Below, piece by piece: positions 50,145-63,276 of a stretch of DNA of 64,000 nt. Origin of the DNA: an uncultured Pseudomonadota bacterium (lineage in GTDB: Bacteria; Myxococcota_A; UBA796; SXON01); assembly GCA_903875225.1 (NCBI GenBank), contig CAIQVJ010000048.1, positions 62,001-126,000 of the forward strand, given 5' to 3'. Position 1 is the stretch's first letter. Each line of letters begins with the position of its first letter. The notes beneath the pieces are model-generated. The model did not search any database. It was not told the origin of the DNA and worked only from the letters and a program-made list of their open reading frames with translations. The position numbers and the translations under genes were made by a program.

Positions 50145-51304
50145 CGGTCCACCTCACCGAGCACGGGGTCGAGAGAGCCGAGCACCACGACGATGTCCGA
50201 CAGGTTGTTGCCCGGAGCCAGGTATGGCAGGAGCGCGACCGTGTGCAGCGATGGCGGACGGATCTTGCAGCGGTACGGGCGCTCGGTGCCGTCTGCGATC
50301 ACCCAGCTGCCGAGCTCACCGCGCGGCGTCTCGATGGAGGCGTACCCGATGCCGGGCTTGATCTTGACCGCGCCCGGGAGCTTGACAGGCTTCAGCGCGC
50401 AGATCGGACCCTCGGGCACCCCATCGAGGAGCTGCAGCGCGATGCGGATGCTCTCCCGCATCTCCTCGACGCGGACGAGGTAGCGCGCAAAGCAGTCGCC
50501 CTCGGTGCGCACAGGCACCTTGATCTGCACGTCGCCATAGGCGCCGTAGGGGGCATCACGGCGCAGGTCCCAGTCCACGCCGCTCGCCCGCAGGTTCGGG
50601 CCGCTCACGCCGAGCGCCCTCGCCAGCACGGGGTCCACCACGCCGACGCCGACGGTGCGGGCCAGGAAGATGGCGTTCTCGTGGACCATCGACTCATACT
50701 CGTCGATGCGCGAGGCGATCACCCCGAGCGTCTGCCGGACGAGCACGTCCCAGCCGGCCGGGATGTCGTGGCGGTTGCCGCCGACGCAGAGCGTGTTGTA
50801 GTGAAACCGCGCGCCGGTGAGGGCCTCGAACAGGTCGAGGACTGTCTCCCGCTCCCGAAACGTGTGCATGAACAACGTCGCGCCGCCGCCGAGGGCGCCG
50901 CCCATGTCGAGCCCGAAGGTGCCCAGCCAGAGGAGGTGCGAAGCGACCCGCTGGATCTCCGCGCAGATCGTGCGCAGGTACTGGCTGCGCGGAGGCGGGG
51001 TGACGCCGAGCAGCTGCTCGAAGCTGTTGTTGATCGCCCATTCGTTCGTGATGGGGGCGAGGTAGTCGTTCTTGTCGATGATCGGCGTGACCATGACATA
51101 CGTGAGCTTCTCGCAGAGCTTCTCCACGCCGCGGTGGAGGTAGCCGAGGTACGGCACCGCCTTGATGCACACCTCGCCGTCGAGCCACAGCTTCACGCGC
51201 AGCACGCCGTGCGTGGACGGGTGTTGAGGTCCGAGGTTCAGGACGACGAGATCGCCTTCCGGCTCGTAGTCGTCGATGTTGATGTGGGGATCGATCACCG
51301 CCAT
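50141..51304 (-). CDS. nuoD: NADH-quinone oxidoreductase subunit D
   Basis: [49 protein letters not shown] 51304. Confidence 0.97.
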   Translation of the reverse strand: MAVIDPHINIDDYEPEGDLVVLNLGPQHPSTHGVLRVKLWLDGEVCIKAVPYLGYLHRGVEKLCEKLTYVMVTPIIDKNDYLAPITNEWAINNSFEQLLGVTPPPRSQYLRTICAEIQRVASHLLWLGTFGLDMGGALGGGATLFMHTFRERETVLDLFEALTGARFHYNTLCVGGNRHDIPAGWDVLVRQTLGVIASRIDEYESMVHENAIFLARTVGVGVVDPVLARALGVSGPNLRASGVDWDLRRDAPYGAYGDVQIKVPVRTEGDCFARYLVRVEEMRESIRIALQLLDGVPEGPICALKPVKLPGAVKIKPGIGYASIETPRGELGSWVIADGTERPYRCKIRPPSLHTVALLPYLAPGNNLSDIVVVLGSLDPVLGEVDR

Positions 51305-51690
51305 GGTGGGTGCCTCGTCTCGATGGCGTAGTCCCGGCGGAGCGGATGCCCCTCCCAGTCTTCGGGCAACATGATCCGGCGGAGGTCCGGGTGCCCGGCG
51401 AAGACGACCCCGACCAGATCGTACTGCTCGCGCTCCTGCCAGTCGGCCCCGGCCCACACGCCCACCAGCGAGGGGGTGGTCTCCCCGGTCGGGACCTCCA
51501 CGCGAAAGGCGAGCATGTCCTTGGGCAACCGGCGAACGCGGTACTCCACGAGCACCCTGTCCACGCCGGTGTCGGAAGCGGGGTAGTGCGCGGCAGCGCA
51601 ATACACGAAGTAGTCGTATCCCTCTGCGAGCCGGGCCCGGGCGTAGCTCTCCACGTCTTCACGCGGGATCAGCGGCACATCCTCAGCCAT
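51295..51690 (-). CDS. nuoC: NADH-quinone oxidoreductase subunit C
   Basis: [38 protein letters not shown]. Confidence 0.95.
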   Translation of the reverse strand: MAEDVPLIPREDVESYARARLAEGYDYFVYCAAAHYPASDTGVDRVLVEYRVRRLPKDMLAFRVEVPTGETTPSLVGVWAGADWQEREQYDLVGVVFAGHPDLRRIMLPEDWEGHPLRRDYAIETRHPPWR

Positions 51691-52330
51691 TGTGCTTTCC
51701 GATCGCCATCGCTGCGGCGAGCTGCTCCGCGTCCATGTCGGGCTCGCGGTCGGGGTCTCCGATCCGCGGGAAGGGCACGCGAAGCCCGGCCGCCACCGGC
51801 GCCGGATCCCGCTCGACCCACTCGCCGCGCCGACGACGCTCGATCTTCTCCTTCAGACGATGCAGCCCCATGAGAAGCTGCTCGGGGTTGGGCGGGCAGC
51901 CGGGCACGTAGACGTCGACGGGCAGGAACGTGTCCACGCCGGGCACCACGCTGTAGATGTCGCGGTAGAAGTCGCCCGAGATGGCGCACGAGCCCATCGC
52001 GATCACCCACTTGGGCTCCGGCATCTCGTCCCAGAGCCGCTTGACCCGCGGGGCCATCTTCACGGTGATGGTGCCGGCGACCACCATGACATCGCACTGC
52101 CTCGGGGAGCCACGTGCGATCGTCCCGATGCGATCGAGGTCGAACCGGCTGCAGGCCGTGGCCATGAACTCGATCCCGCAGCAGGATGTGGCCATCGGAA
52201 AGAGCCAGAGCGCGTTCGTGACCCCCCACGTGAGCAGGCGGTCCACGGTCGTGAGGCCCACGCCCCCACCGGGGACCTGTTCGAGCACGCTGTACACCGG
52301 GTGCTCGAACCGCTCCTTGTCCTCGTTCAT
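51683..52330 (-). CDS. nuoB: NADH-quinone oxidoreductase subunit B
   Basis: [15 protein letters not shown]...[37 protein letters not shown]...[16 protein letters not shown]. Confidence 0.96.
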   Translation of the reverse strand: MNEDKERFEHPVYSVLEQVPGGGVGLTTVDRLLTWGVTNALWLFPMATSCCGIEFMATACSRFDLDRIGTIARGSPRQCDVMVVAGTITVKMAPRVKRLWDEMPEPKWVIAMGSCAISGDFYRDIYSVVPGVDTFLPVDVYVPGCPPNPEQLLMGLHRLKEKIERRRRGEWVERDPAPVAAGLRVPFPRIGDPDREPDMDAEQLAAAMAIGKHNG

Positions 52331-52689
52331 TGCCATTTGAGCGCCCCCTTGCGCAAAGCGTAGACCCAGCCCAGCAGCAGCACTGCGACGAACAGGAACA
52401 TCTCCGTGATCGCGACCATGCCCGGCTCCCGGAGGTTCAGCGTCCACGGCAGCAGGAAGGCAGCTTCGACGTCGAACACCACGAACACGAGCGCCACGAC
52501 GTAGTAGCGGGGGTGGAACCGGATCTGGGCGACGCCCTCGGCCTCCTCACCGCACTCGTACGTGTCCGCCTGCGTGGGGGGGATCACCTTCTCGCGCACG
52601 CGCAGGATCCGCCCTGCCGCGAGCGTTCCCAGGGGAACCGCTACGGCGATCATCGCAAACGCGGCTGCTGCTGCCCAACTTGCTTCCAC
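52327..52689 (-). CDS. nuoA: NADH-quinone oxidoreductase subunit A
   Basis: YECGEEAEGVAQIRFHPRYYVVALVFVVFDVEAAFLLPW. Confidence 0.96.
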   Translation of the reverse strand: MEASWAAAAAFAMIAVAVPLGTLAAGRILRVREKVIPPTQADTYECGEEAEGVAQIRFHPRYYVVALVFVVFDVEAAFLLPWTLNLREPGMVAITEMFLFVAVLLLGWVYALRKGALKWQ

Positions 52690-52766
52690 TGTTGCCTGCT
52701 GCTGCCGCCATGTAGCCTGTCGGGCGGCTCAGCGTGTCCATCAAACAGCGGAGAAAGCGCCGGCAG

Positions 52767-53366
52767 CTAGCCTACGCCGCCCGGCCGACCGGGCACCACG
52801 CCGAGGGCCTTGAGCCGCTCGGCGACCCGCGGAGAACCTGTGCGGAGCCACTCCTCGTAGAGCCGCAGCACGTCGGAGTCGGACCGGTTCGCGGCCTCGT
52901 CGCGAACCTCCGCGATGACCTCCACGCAGGCATCGTACCGCTGGGCGAGCTCGCCGAACACGGGCGCGATCGTCACGTCACCCGGGAGCAGCCGTTCGAG
53001 CCGCTCATACGCACCCCCGCCCATCCTCGCGCAGTACTCACGCGAGAGGCGCCTTCGGGAGAGCTGCTCCCGGAAAAATCCCGTGAGCAGGAGCGACCAG
53101 TCGCCGAGCCGCTTCAACAGCGGGATCGCCGCGCTCGGATCGGCGAGCGCCGCCTGGACGTGCAGCTCCGCGAGCGTCTCCCCCGCCCTCGGGGTCGGCG
53201 CCCGGTCCTCACCCGCCTCGGTGAGCAGCCGCGAGATGTACACGACCGCGCGCTCGCTCACGTCCGCGCGCTGGTGCGCCGCCGCTTCGCCCACACGGCT
53301 CCGGAAGAAGCCAAAAAGATCGGACTCCAACGTCAACCCGCCGTTCCCGCTCATCCTTCCGGGCAT
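52767..53366 (-). CDS. Hypothetical protein
   Basis: ATG 53366 within ORF 52767..53927; helical coding-like sequence. Confidence 0.6.
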   Translation of the reverse strand: MPGRMSGNGGLTLESDLFGFFRSRVGEAAAHQRADVSERAVVYISRLLTEAGEDRAPTPRAGETLAELHVQAALADPSAAIPLLKRLGDWSLLLTGFFREQLSRRRLSREYCARMGGGAYERLERLLPGDVTIAPVFGELAQRYDACVEVIAEVRDEAANRSDSDVLRLYEEWLRTGSPRVAERLKALGVVPGRPGGVG

Positions 53367-53537
53367 GACCCCTCCTCTGCGCGATGGAATTGCAGCCCCC
53401 GACCTTGACGTGCCTTTTGCCCGTGCGTACCCGTAGGCTCGCCACGGATTGGTGCGGGTCGACCGCGCCGCCGGCCGGCCGGGGATGGACGACCGTCCTC
53501 CCCGCTCGACCCGTCCGCAACCACACTGGAGAATCTC

Positions 53538-53825
53538 ATGACTGTCCGCCCCCTGTTCGACCGCGTACTCATCAAGCGCAATGAAGAGCCCACCCGCAGC
53601 AAGGGCGGTCTGTTCCTCCCCGAGACCTCGAAGGAGAAGCCCTCCGAGGGCACCGTCCTCGCGATCGGCAGCGGGCGCGTGTCGGACGACGGCAAGGTCA
53701 CCGCGCTGACCGTCAAGGTCGGGGATCGCATCTTCTTCGGCAAGTACGCGGGCACGGAGATCAAGGTGGAAGGCGAAGACCGCATCATCCTCCGCGAGGA
53801 CGACATCCTCGGCATCATCGACTGA
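53538..53825 (+). CDS. groES: Co-chaperonin GroES
   Basis: VRPLFDRVLIKRNEEPTRSKGGLFLPETSKEKPSEGTVLAIGSG. Confidence 0.97.
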   Translation: MTVRPLFDRVLIKRNEEPTRSKGGLFLPETSKEKPSEGTVLAIGSGRVSDDGKVTALTVKVGDRIFFGKYAGTEIKVEGEDRIILREDDILGIID

Positions 53826-55565
<1,740 letters not shown>

Positions 55566-55619
55566 CGCAGCGTGAGCCTGGGGAGCTGCTCCCCGGGCGC
55601 GCAGCGTGAGCGTTCGACG

Positions 55620-55656
55620 GGCCGATCCCACACGGGGTCGGCCTTTCCGCTTTTGG
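55620..55656 (+). terminator. Rho-independent-like terminator downstream of groEL
   Basis: GGCCGATCCC-ACAC-GGGGTCGGCC (10 bp, one G:U) followed by TTTCCGCTTTT. Confidence 0.7.
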
Positions 55657-55674
55657 GCGCGCTACGTTCCGCCC

Positions 55675-57894
55675 ATGCGCATTTCGCCCTGGCTGTACCC
55701 GCTCGCGATGCTGCTGCTGTCGCCCGCCTGCACCCCCTACACGCCGCGCAAGGACACGGACAGCATCGAATTTCCCGCCGCGGCCGACCCCACGGAGGCG
55801 GTGAACCCCTTCATCGGCACAGGCGGGCCCGGCTTTCGGGTGGGCTCGTCCACCCCGGCCGCAGCCACTCCGTTCGGGCTCGTCAAGCTCGGCCCGGACA
55901 CGTCGCTCGAATGGGGCGCGGTCGGGGCGCTGCACTGCGCCGGCTACTACTACGACGACACCTACGTGGACGGCTTCAGCCACGTGCACATGCACGGGAC
56001 GGGCATCGCTGACTATGGGAACATCCTCGTCATGCCGGTGCTCGCGGGGAACGTCGGGGACGGAGCCTCCCTCGACCCCACGTTCCGCGGGCCCGACCAG
56101 TGGCGGGAGCCGTTCAGCCACGACAGCGAGACAGCCGAGGCCGGCTACTACGCCGTCACGCTCGAGGACGGGATCCGCGCGGAGCTGACGGCCTCGCCCC
56201 ACGCCGGCTTCCACCGGTACGGCTTCCCGGCGGACGAGCCGGGCATGCTGATCTTCGACCTCGAACACGTGCTCGACGGCGGGGGCGCGGGCGGAGACGT
56301 GACGATCGACGACGACGCGGGCACGCTCGCGGGCTGGATGTTGAGCGCAGGGGGCTTCACCGGCGGGTACGGAGGCTTCCACGTCTACTTCTACGCGGTG
56401 GTCGACGGCGGATTCTCGAGCTCCGGATCGTGGAGTGAGGGCGTGGACGTGGGGGCGTGGGTGATCCCCAACGACAGCACGGTGAACGTCCACGTCGGGA
56501 TCTCGCTGGTGTCCGTAGAGAACGCCCGGGCGAACCTCGAAGCCGAGGATCTTGGAGACTTCGACGCCCAGGTCGATGCCGCGAAGGAGCTCTGGCGCGT
56601 CCCGCTCTCCCAGTTCGAGCTGCTCGACGCAACCGAGGATGAACGAGCGCAGTTCTACACGTCGCTGTACCACGTGCTCCAGATGCCCACCGACCAGACC
56701 GATCTGGACGGCACCTACGTGGGCTTCGACCAGCAGATGCACAACGACAGCACCCGGTTCTACAGCGACATGTCGCTCTGGGACACGTACCGGACTGCAA
56801 ACCCGGCCTACATCCTGTTCTATCCGGACCGGGCCCGTGATTTCGCGCAGTCCATGGTCACGATGTCCAGCCAGGGAAGCGCACTTCCGAGGTGGGCCGC
56901 GGCCAGCGGCGAGGCTGGCTGCATGATCGGCGCGCCAGCCGACGTCGTGCTCGCCGAGACCGCCCTGAAGGGCATCACCGGCTGGGATGAGGACGGCGCC
57001 TACGGGGCGGCGCTCGAGCTCGCGCTGGGGCAGAAGACCGGGACGAGCAACGACCCGCCGAGCCCCTCCGAGCTCGAGCGGTACGGGTACCTGCCGAGCG
57101 ACGAGTTCGGCAGCAGCGTCTCCTGGACCCAGGAGGTGGCCTGGGCCGACAACGCGATCTCCCTGTGGGCACAGCAGCGCGGCGACCCCTCGACGGCCGC
57201 GCATTTCGCCTGGCGCGCCCGGTTCTGGAAGAACCAGTGGGACCCCGCAGCCGGCTTCTTCCACGCCCGCCGCTCCGACGGCACCTTCGACCCCATGCCC
57301 GGCGAGACCACCTGGGCCGAAGAGTACGTCGAAGGCAACGCGTGGCAGTACCTCTGGCTCGCGGCACAGCCGGGCGAGCTCGCGGAGCTGCTCGGCGGCG
57401 AACATGCCGCGATCGGTCGCCTCAGCACGTTCTTCGAGGAGGCGAACATCGAGGGGCTCGTGACCGGGCCCGCCGCGTACTACTGGCAGGGGAACGAGCC
57501 GGACATCCATGCCCCCTTCCTGTTCGCCATGTGGGGAGACCCCGACGACACCCTGAAGTGGCAACGCTGGGTGGAGGACGAGCGTTACGCGAACGCCCCC
57601 GACGGCCTCGCCGGCAACGACGACGCCGGCACCCTCGCAGCCTGGTACGTGTTCAGCACCCTGGGGTTCTACCCGCTCGCGGGCACCGACCTGTACATGA
57701 TCGGCGTGCCCCGGTACGAGGCCGCCCGGTTCCGACTGCCCGCCCAGGGCCCGGATGGCTGGTTCACCGTGATTCGTGAGGGCGAAGGAACCCATGTAGC
57801 CAGCGTGCAGCTCAACGGGGTGGTGATCGACCGCCCGTACCTGCACCACTCCGAGCTGGTCCAGGGCGGGGAGCTCCGGGTCCGGCTGGAGTAG
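55675..57894 (+). CDS. GH92 family (alpha-1,2-mannosidase-like) lipoprotein
   Basis: VNPFIGTGGPGFRVGSSTPAAATPFGLVKLGPDTS; NDDAGTLAAWYVFSTLGFYPLAG; lipobox SPAC. Confidence 0.93.
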   Translation: MRISPWLYPLAMLLLSPACTPYTPRKDTDSIEFPAAADPTEAVNPFIGTGGPGFRVGSSTPAAATPFGLVKLGPDTSLEWGAVGALHCAGYYYDDTYVDGFSHVHMHGTGIADYGNILVMPVLAGNVGDGASLDPTFRGPDQWREPFSHDSETAEAGYYAVTLEDGIRAELTASPHAGFHRYGFPADEPGMLIFDLEHVLDGGGAGGDVTIDDDAGTLAGWMLSAGGFTGGYGGFHVYFYAVVDGGFSSSGSWSEGVDVGAWVIPNDSTVNVHVGISLVSVENARANLEAEDLGDFDAQVDAAKELWRVPLSQFELLDATEDERAQFYTSLYHVLQMPTDQTDLDGTYVGFDQQMHNDSTRFYSDMSLWDTYRTANPAYILFYPDRARDFAQSMVTMSSQGSALPRWAAASGEAGCMIGAPADVVLAETALKGITGWDEDGAYGAALELALGQKTGTSNDPPSPSELERYGYLPSDEFGSSVSWTQEVAWADNAISLWAQQRGDPSTAAHFAWRARFWKNQWDPAAGFFHARRSDGTFDPMPGETTWAEEYVEGNAWQYLWLAAQPGELAELLGGEHAAIGRLSTFFEEANIEGLVTGPAAYYWQGNEPDIHAPFLFAMWGDPDDTLKWQRWVEDERYANAPDGLAGNDDAGTLAAWYVFSTLGFYPLAGTDLYMIGVPRYEAARFRLPAQGPDGWFTVIREGEGTHVASVQLNGVVIDRPYLHHSELVQGGELRVRLE

Positions 57895-58017
57895 CGGCCC
57901 CAAACCGACCCACCAGCCAGTACGCCTCGACAAAATGGCGATAGACGGCGGAGCATTGATCGGGTAGGAAGCGCAGCGAGCAGCCCTATGCCGGGCGCCC
58001 GAGCCAGAGGTATTGCA

Positions 58018-58611
58018 ATGTTCCGCGCCACGCCCGAAAGCCCGAGGATGTTCGACAGCGACTTCATCGACGCCTTCTCCCGGGTACCCTGGTACGCAGT
58101 CCCCATCATCTACGTGCCGATGATCACCTGGCTCTTCGGGTACGGGCTCCTCGGCTTCGGCATCGCCCTGCTGCCGTCTCTCGCGCTGTTCGCGTCTGGC
58201 TTCTTCGTCTGGACGCTCACCGAATACTGGCTCCACCGCACCCTGTTCCACTGGGTCCCCGGCGTCTCCTGGGGCCCGCGGTTCCACTTCCTGCTGCACG
58301 GCGTGCACCACGACTACGTGAACGACCGGCTGCGCCTCGTCATGCCACCGGCCGCCAGCCTCGGGCTCGCCGCGTTCTTCATGCCCATCTACTGGGCGCT
58401 GCTCGGGCCGCTCAGCTTCCCGTTCTTCGCCGGAAAGACGGCCGGCTACCTCTCCTACGACATGATCCACTACTTCACCCACCACGGAAAGGTGAAGTCG
58501 ATGTGGATGAAGCGCCTGCGCGCCCACCACATGAACCATCACCACAACAAGGAGGGGCGGAAATACGGCGTCTCCTCCACGTTCTGGGACCACGTCTTCC
58601 GCACCTACTAG
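58018..58611 (+). CDS. Sterol desaturase / fatty acid hydroxylase family protein
   Basis: EYWLHRTLFHW, FLLHGVHHDYVNDRLRLVMPP, YFTHHGK, RAHHMNHHHN His-box motifs. Confidence 0.92.
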   Translation: MFRATPESPRMFDSDFIDAFSRVPWYAVPIIYVPMITWLFGYGLLGFGIALLPSLALFASGFFVWTLTEYWLHRTLFHWVPGVSWGPRFHFLLHGVHHDYVNDRLRLVMPPAASLGLAAFFMPIYWALLGPLSFPFFAGKTAGYLSYDMIHYFTHHGKVKSMWMKRLRAHHMNHHHNKEGRKYGVSSTFWDHVFRTY

Positions 58612-58651
58612 CGAGCCGGAGGCGAGCACCGTCGGCGCCTGGACCTCCCGA

Positions 58652-59374
58652 TCACAGCTGCCAGAGCGGTCCGCGCCCACGCCCCAGCCCCGCCGATGAC
58701 GCTGCGATCTGCGCCTGGACGTAGCAGATCGCGGTCGAGCAGGCGCCCGGGAGCGGGTCGCCACATGCCAGCCGCGCCGCGAGTGCAGACGCCAGCGTGC
58801 AACCCGTCCCGTGCGTATGCACCGAAGGGATCCGCGGGTGCTCCCACCGGGCCGTCTCGCGCCCCTGCGCGTCGAGGAGCCTGTCCACCAGCAGTTCGCC
58901 CTCACCGTGGCCCCCCTTGATCAGCCTCACACCCTCCCGGAACGCCCACGCCTCCTCGAGGTTCGGGGTCACCACCGTGGCCCGGCCTGCGAGTTCCTGG
59001 AGCGCCCGCAGAGTGTCCTCGCCCTGCAGGGCCCGTCCACCCTTGGCGATCCCGACCGGGTCCACCACCAGCGCCCCCCTGAAGCCCGCAATGGCCCGGC
59101 TCAGCGCGCGCACGTTCGCGGGGCTCCCCAGCATTCCGACCTTGATCACGTCCACGGGTATGTCGTCGAGCACTGCGCGGACCTGCGCGACGAGCCAGGC
59201 CGGCTCGACCTCACGGACGCTCAGCACGCCCAGCGTGTTCTGTACGGTGAGCGCGGCGATCGCGGCCATGCCGTACGCTCCGTGCACCTGGATGGCCTTC
59301 AGATCCGCCTGGATCCCGGCGCCGCCCGACGGGTCCGATCCGCCGATGGCCAGTACCGTTGGCGGACGATGCAT
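58652..59374 (-). CDS. thiD: Hydroxymethylpyrimidine/phosphomethylpyrimidine kinase
   Basis: VLAIGGSDPSGGAGIQADLKAIQVHGAYGMAAIAALTVQNT; HTHGTGCTLASALAA. Confidence 0.95.
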   Translation of the reverse strand: MHRPPTVLAIGGSDPSGGAGIQADLKAIQVHGAYGMAAIAALTVQNTLGVLSVREVEPAWLVAQVRAVLDDIPVDVIKVGMLGSPANVRALSRAIAGFRGALVVDPVGIAKGGRALQGEDTLRALQELAGRATVVTPNLEEAWAFREGVRLIKGGHGEGELLVDRLLDAQGRETARWEHPRIPSVHTHGTGCTLASALAARLACGDPLPGACSTAICYVQAQIAASSAGLGRGRGPLWQL

Positions 59375-59470
59375 GGCTACCTCAACCTCGGCGTCCCCAT
59401 ATCCGCGGCCCGGCGGTGCAGCCCCCCAGGCGGCCTCCGCGACATCCCGCCCGTCCTACGATAGCGGCCC

Positions 59471-60046
59471 GTGGTGAGCAACCAGCCCGCCGAGCCCACC
59501 CGAAACGACGTCGTGTCCATCCACCGGACGATGCCGGGCTGCGGCCTGGCCGCCTACCTCGGGATGCTGCTCACCATCATGGGTCTCGGCGGCACGGCGA
59601 TGCTCATGTCGGGGCTCACCATCGTCTCGTCCAGCCAGGCCGCCCGGCCCACCCGCCTGATGTACGGCGGCGACGTTGAGCCCTACCTGCTCAACGGCCT
59701 CCGCACCGTCGGCATGCTGAAGCCCGGACAGGTGCCCGACGCCTTCCACGCCGAGGACTGGTCGGGCATGACGGTCTGCGCGCTGAGCTCCTCCGAAGTG
59801 TTTCGCCTCGGGCCAGAGGGCGCCTTCAGCCTGCCGATCACGGAGGTGGCAGCCGCCCGCGTGGTGGCAGGCGGTGTGCAGATCGACGGTCCGTGGAAGC
59901 CCACGCCGACGGGACTGGACGGCCGCCCCCAGACGACGGGCACGCAGAGTGTGCTCTGCGGGTTCGCGCCGGAGGATGGCGGCGATCGGTTCGCCGGGAT
60001 GCTCAGCGCTGCAGCGAAGACCCAGAAGGGCCAGCCACCTCCTTGA
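59471..60046 (+). CDS. Hypothetical single-TM protein
   Basis: Coding-like ORF with hydrophobic segment LAAYLGMLLTIMGLGGTAML. Confidence 0.5.
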   Translation: MVSNQPAEPTRNDVVSIHRTMPGCGLAAYLGMLLTIMGLGGTAMLMSGLTIVSSSQAARPTRLMYGGDVEPYLLNGLRTVGMLKPGQVPDAFHAEDWSGMTVCALSSSEVFRLGPEGAFSLPITEVAAARVVAGGVQIDGPWKPTPTGLDGRPQTTGTQSVLCGFAPEDGGDRFAGMLSAAAKTQKGQPPP

Positions 60047-60144
60047 GGGCCGCCGCGGCGCCGACCCTTCTGTCCCACAAGACTGAAGCCTCCGAGCGGG
60101 CGCCACCCGAAACAAGGTGATAGAACCCCGGCTTGGAGTCCACC

Positions 60145-61962
<1,818 letters not shown>

Positions 61963-61971
61963 GCCAGCGTT

Positions 61972-63249
61972 TTGTCATCACGGATCCCTGGCTTTTTCAA
62001 GCTGACGCCGCTGGAGCGCCGCGCATCTGCGCTCGCTGCAGTTGGCGTACAGCATCGTCCCGGAGCGTGGGAGGGCCTCGATCTGAGCGTCGCAGACGCG
62101 ATGATCGAGAACGTCGTGGGGGTCTTCGGACTGCCGAACGGAGTAGCCGTCAACTTGCTGCTCAACGGCGTGGACCGGCTGGTCCCCATGGTCGTCGAAG
62201 AGCCGAGCGTCGTCGCCGCGGTCTCGAACATGTCCAGGCTCACACGCGCCGCGGGCGGCCTGCACGCGGAGTGTGATCCGAGCGTGATGATCGGGCAGGT
62301 TCAGGTCTCCAACCCCGCCCCAGGTGCCGCCGAGCGGCTGCGGGACGCGATCCCGATGCTGTCCACCATCGCGGTGACCGTGCACCCCCAGCTGGCCGCG
62401 TTCGGCGGGGGGCTGCGCGGCATGGAGGTGCGCGAGCTCCTGTACGACGAGCCGGGCGAGGAGCCCGAGGACATCCTCGTGCTGCACTTCTTCCTCGACT
62501 GCGCAGACGCGATGGGCGCCAACATGGTGAACACCATCGCCGAGCGGCTGATGCCCGAGGTGGTTGCGATCACCGGCGGACGCGCTGGGCTTCGGATCCT
62601 GTCGAATCTTGCGGACCGTCGCCTCGTCCGCGCCCACGTCACCATCCCGTTTGCGCTGCTGGACGAGCCCACAGCCGGCCCCGAGCCGGAGGTCCCCGGC
62701 TCGGAAGTGGCAGCCGGCATCGCCGCCGCCTGGCGGTTCGCCTGGGTGGACCCCTACCGGGCGGCGACGCACAACAAGGGGGTGATGAACGGCATCGACG
62801 CCGTGGCGCTCGCGACCGGCAACGACTGGCGCGCGATCGAGGCAGGCGCCCACGCCTGGGCGGCGCGCGATGGCCAGTACCGGCCGCTCTCCACCTGGAA
62901 GGTGCGCGACGGCTCGCTGATCGGCAGGATCGAGCTCCCGATGCAGGTCGGCACCGTCGGGGGGCCGATCAAGGTGCACCCTACGGTGCAGCAGAACCAC
63001 GCGCTGGCGCAGATCTCCGGGGCGAGAGACCTCGCGATGCTGCATGCGGCCGTCGGCCTGGTGCAGAACCTCGGAGCGCTGCGGGCGCTGGCCCGAGAGG
63101 GCATCCAGCAGGGCCACATGCGTATGCACGCCCGAACCATCGCGCTGGAGGCGGGCGCTTCGGGTGAAGCCATCGGCCGCGTCGTCTCCGGGCTGGTGGC
63201 TCGCGGAGAGTTCACGGTCCAGGCTGCTCGGGAGATCCTGGGGAGGTAG
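61972..63249 (+). CDS. mvaA: Hydroxymethylglutaryl-CoA reductase, class II (degradative-type)
   Basis: IPGFFKLTPLERR; MIENVVGVFGLPNGVAVNLLLNG; EEPSVVAAVSNMSRL; DAMGANMVNTIAE; TVGGPIKVHPTVQQN. Confidence 0.93.
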   Translation: MSSRIPGFFKLTPLERRASALAAVGVQHRPGAWEGLDLSVADAMIENVVGVFGLPNGVAVNLLLNGVDRLVPMVVEEPSVVAAVSNMSRLTRAAGGLHAECDPSVMIGQVQVSNPAPGAAERLRDAIPMLSTIAVTVHPQLAAFGGGLRGMEVRELLYDEPGEEPEDILVLHFFLDCADAMGANMVNTIAERLMPEVVAITGGRAGLRILSNLADRRLVRAHVTIPFALLDEPTAGPEPEVPGSEVAAGIAAAWRFAWVDPYRAATHNKGVMNGIDAVALATGNDWRAIEAGAHAWAARDGQYRPLSTWKVRDGSLIGRIELPMQVGTVGGPIKVHPTVQQNHALAQISGARDLAMLHAAVGLVQNLGALRALAREGIQQGHMRMHARTIALEAGASGEAIGRVVSGLVARGEFTVQAAREILGR

Positions 63250-63276
63250 GGCTCGGGCCCAGCCTCCCCGGCTCCG

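Noticed and set aside
53431-53537. CIRCE heat-shock operator upstream of groES
   Set aside because: No TTAGCACTC-N9-GAGTGCTAA-like sequence found.
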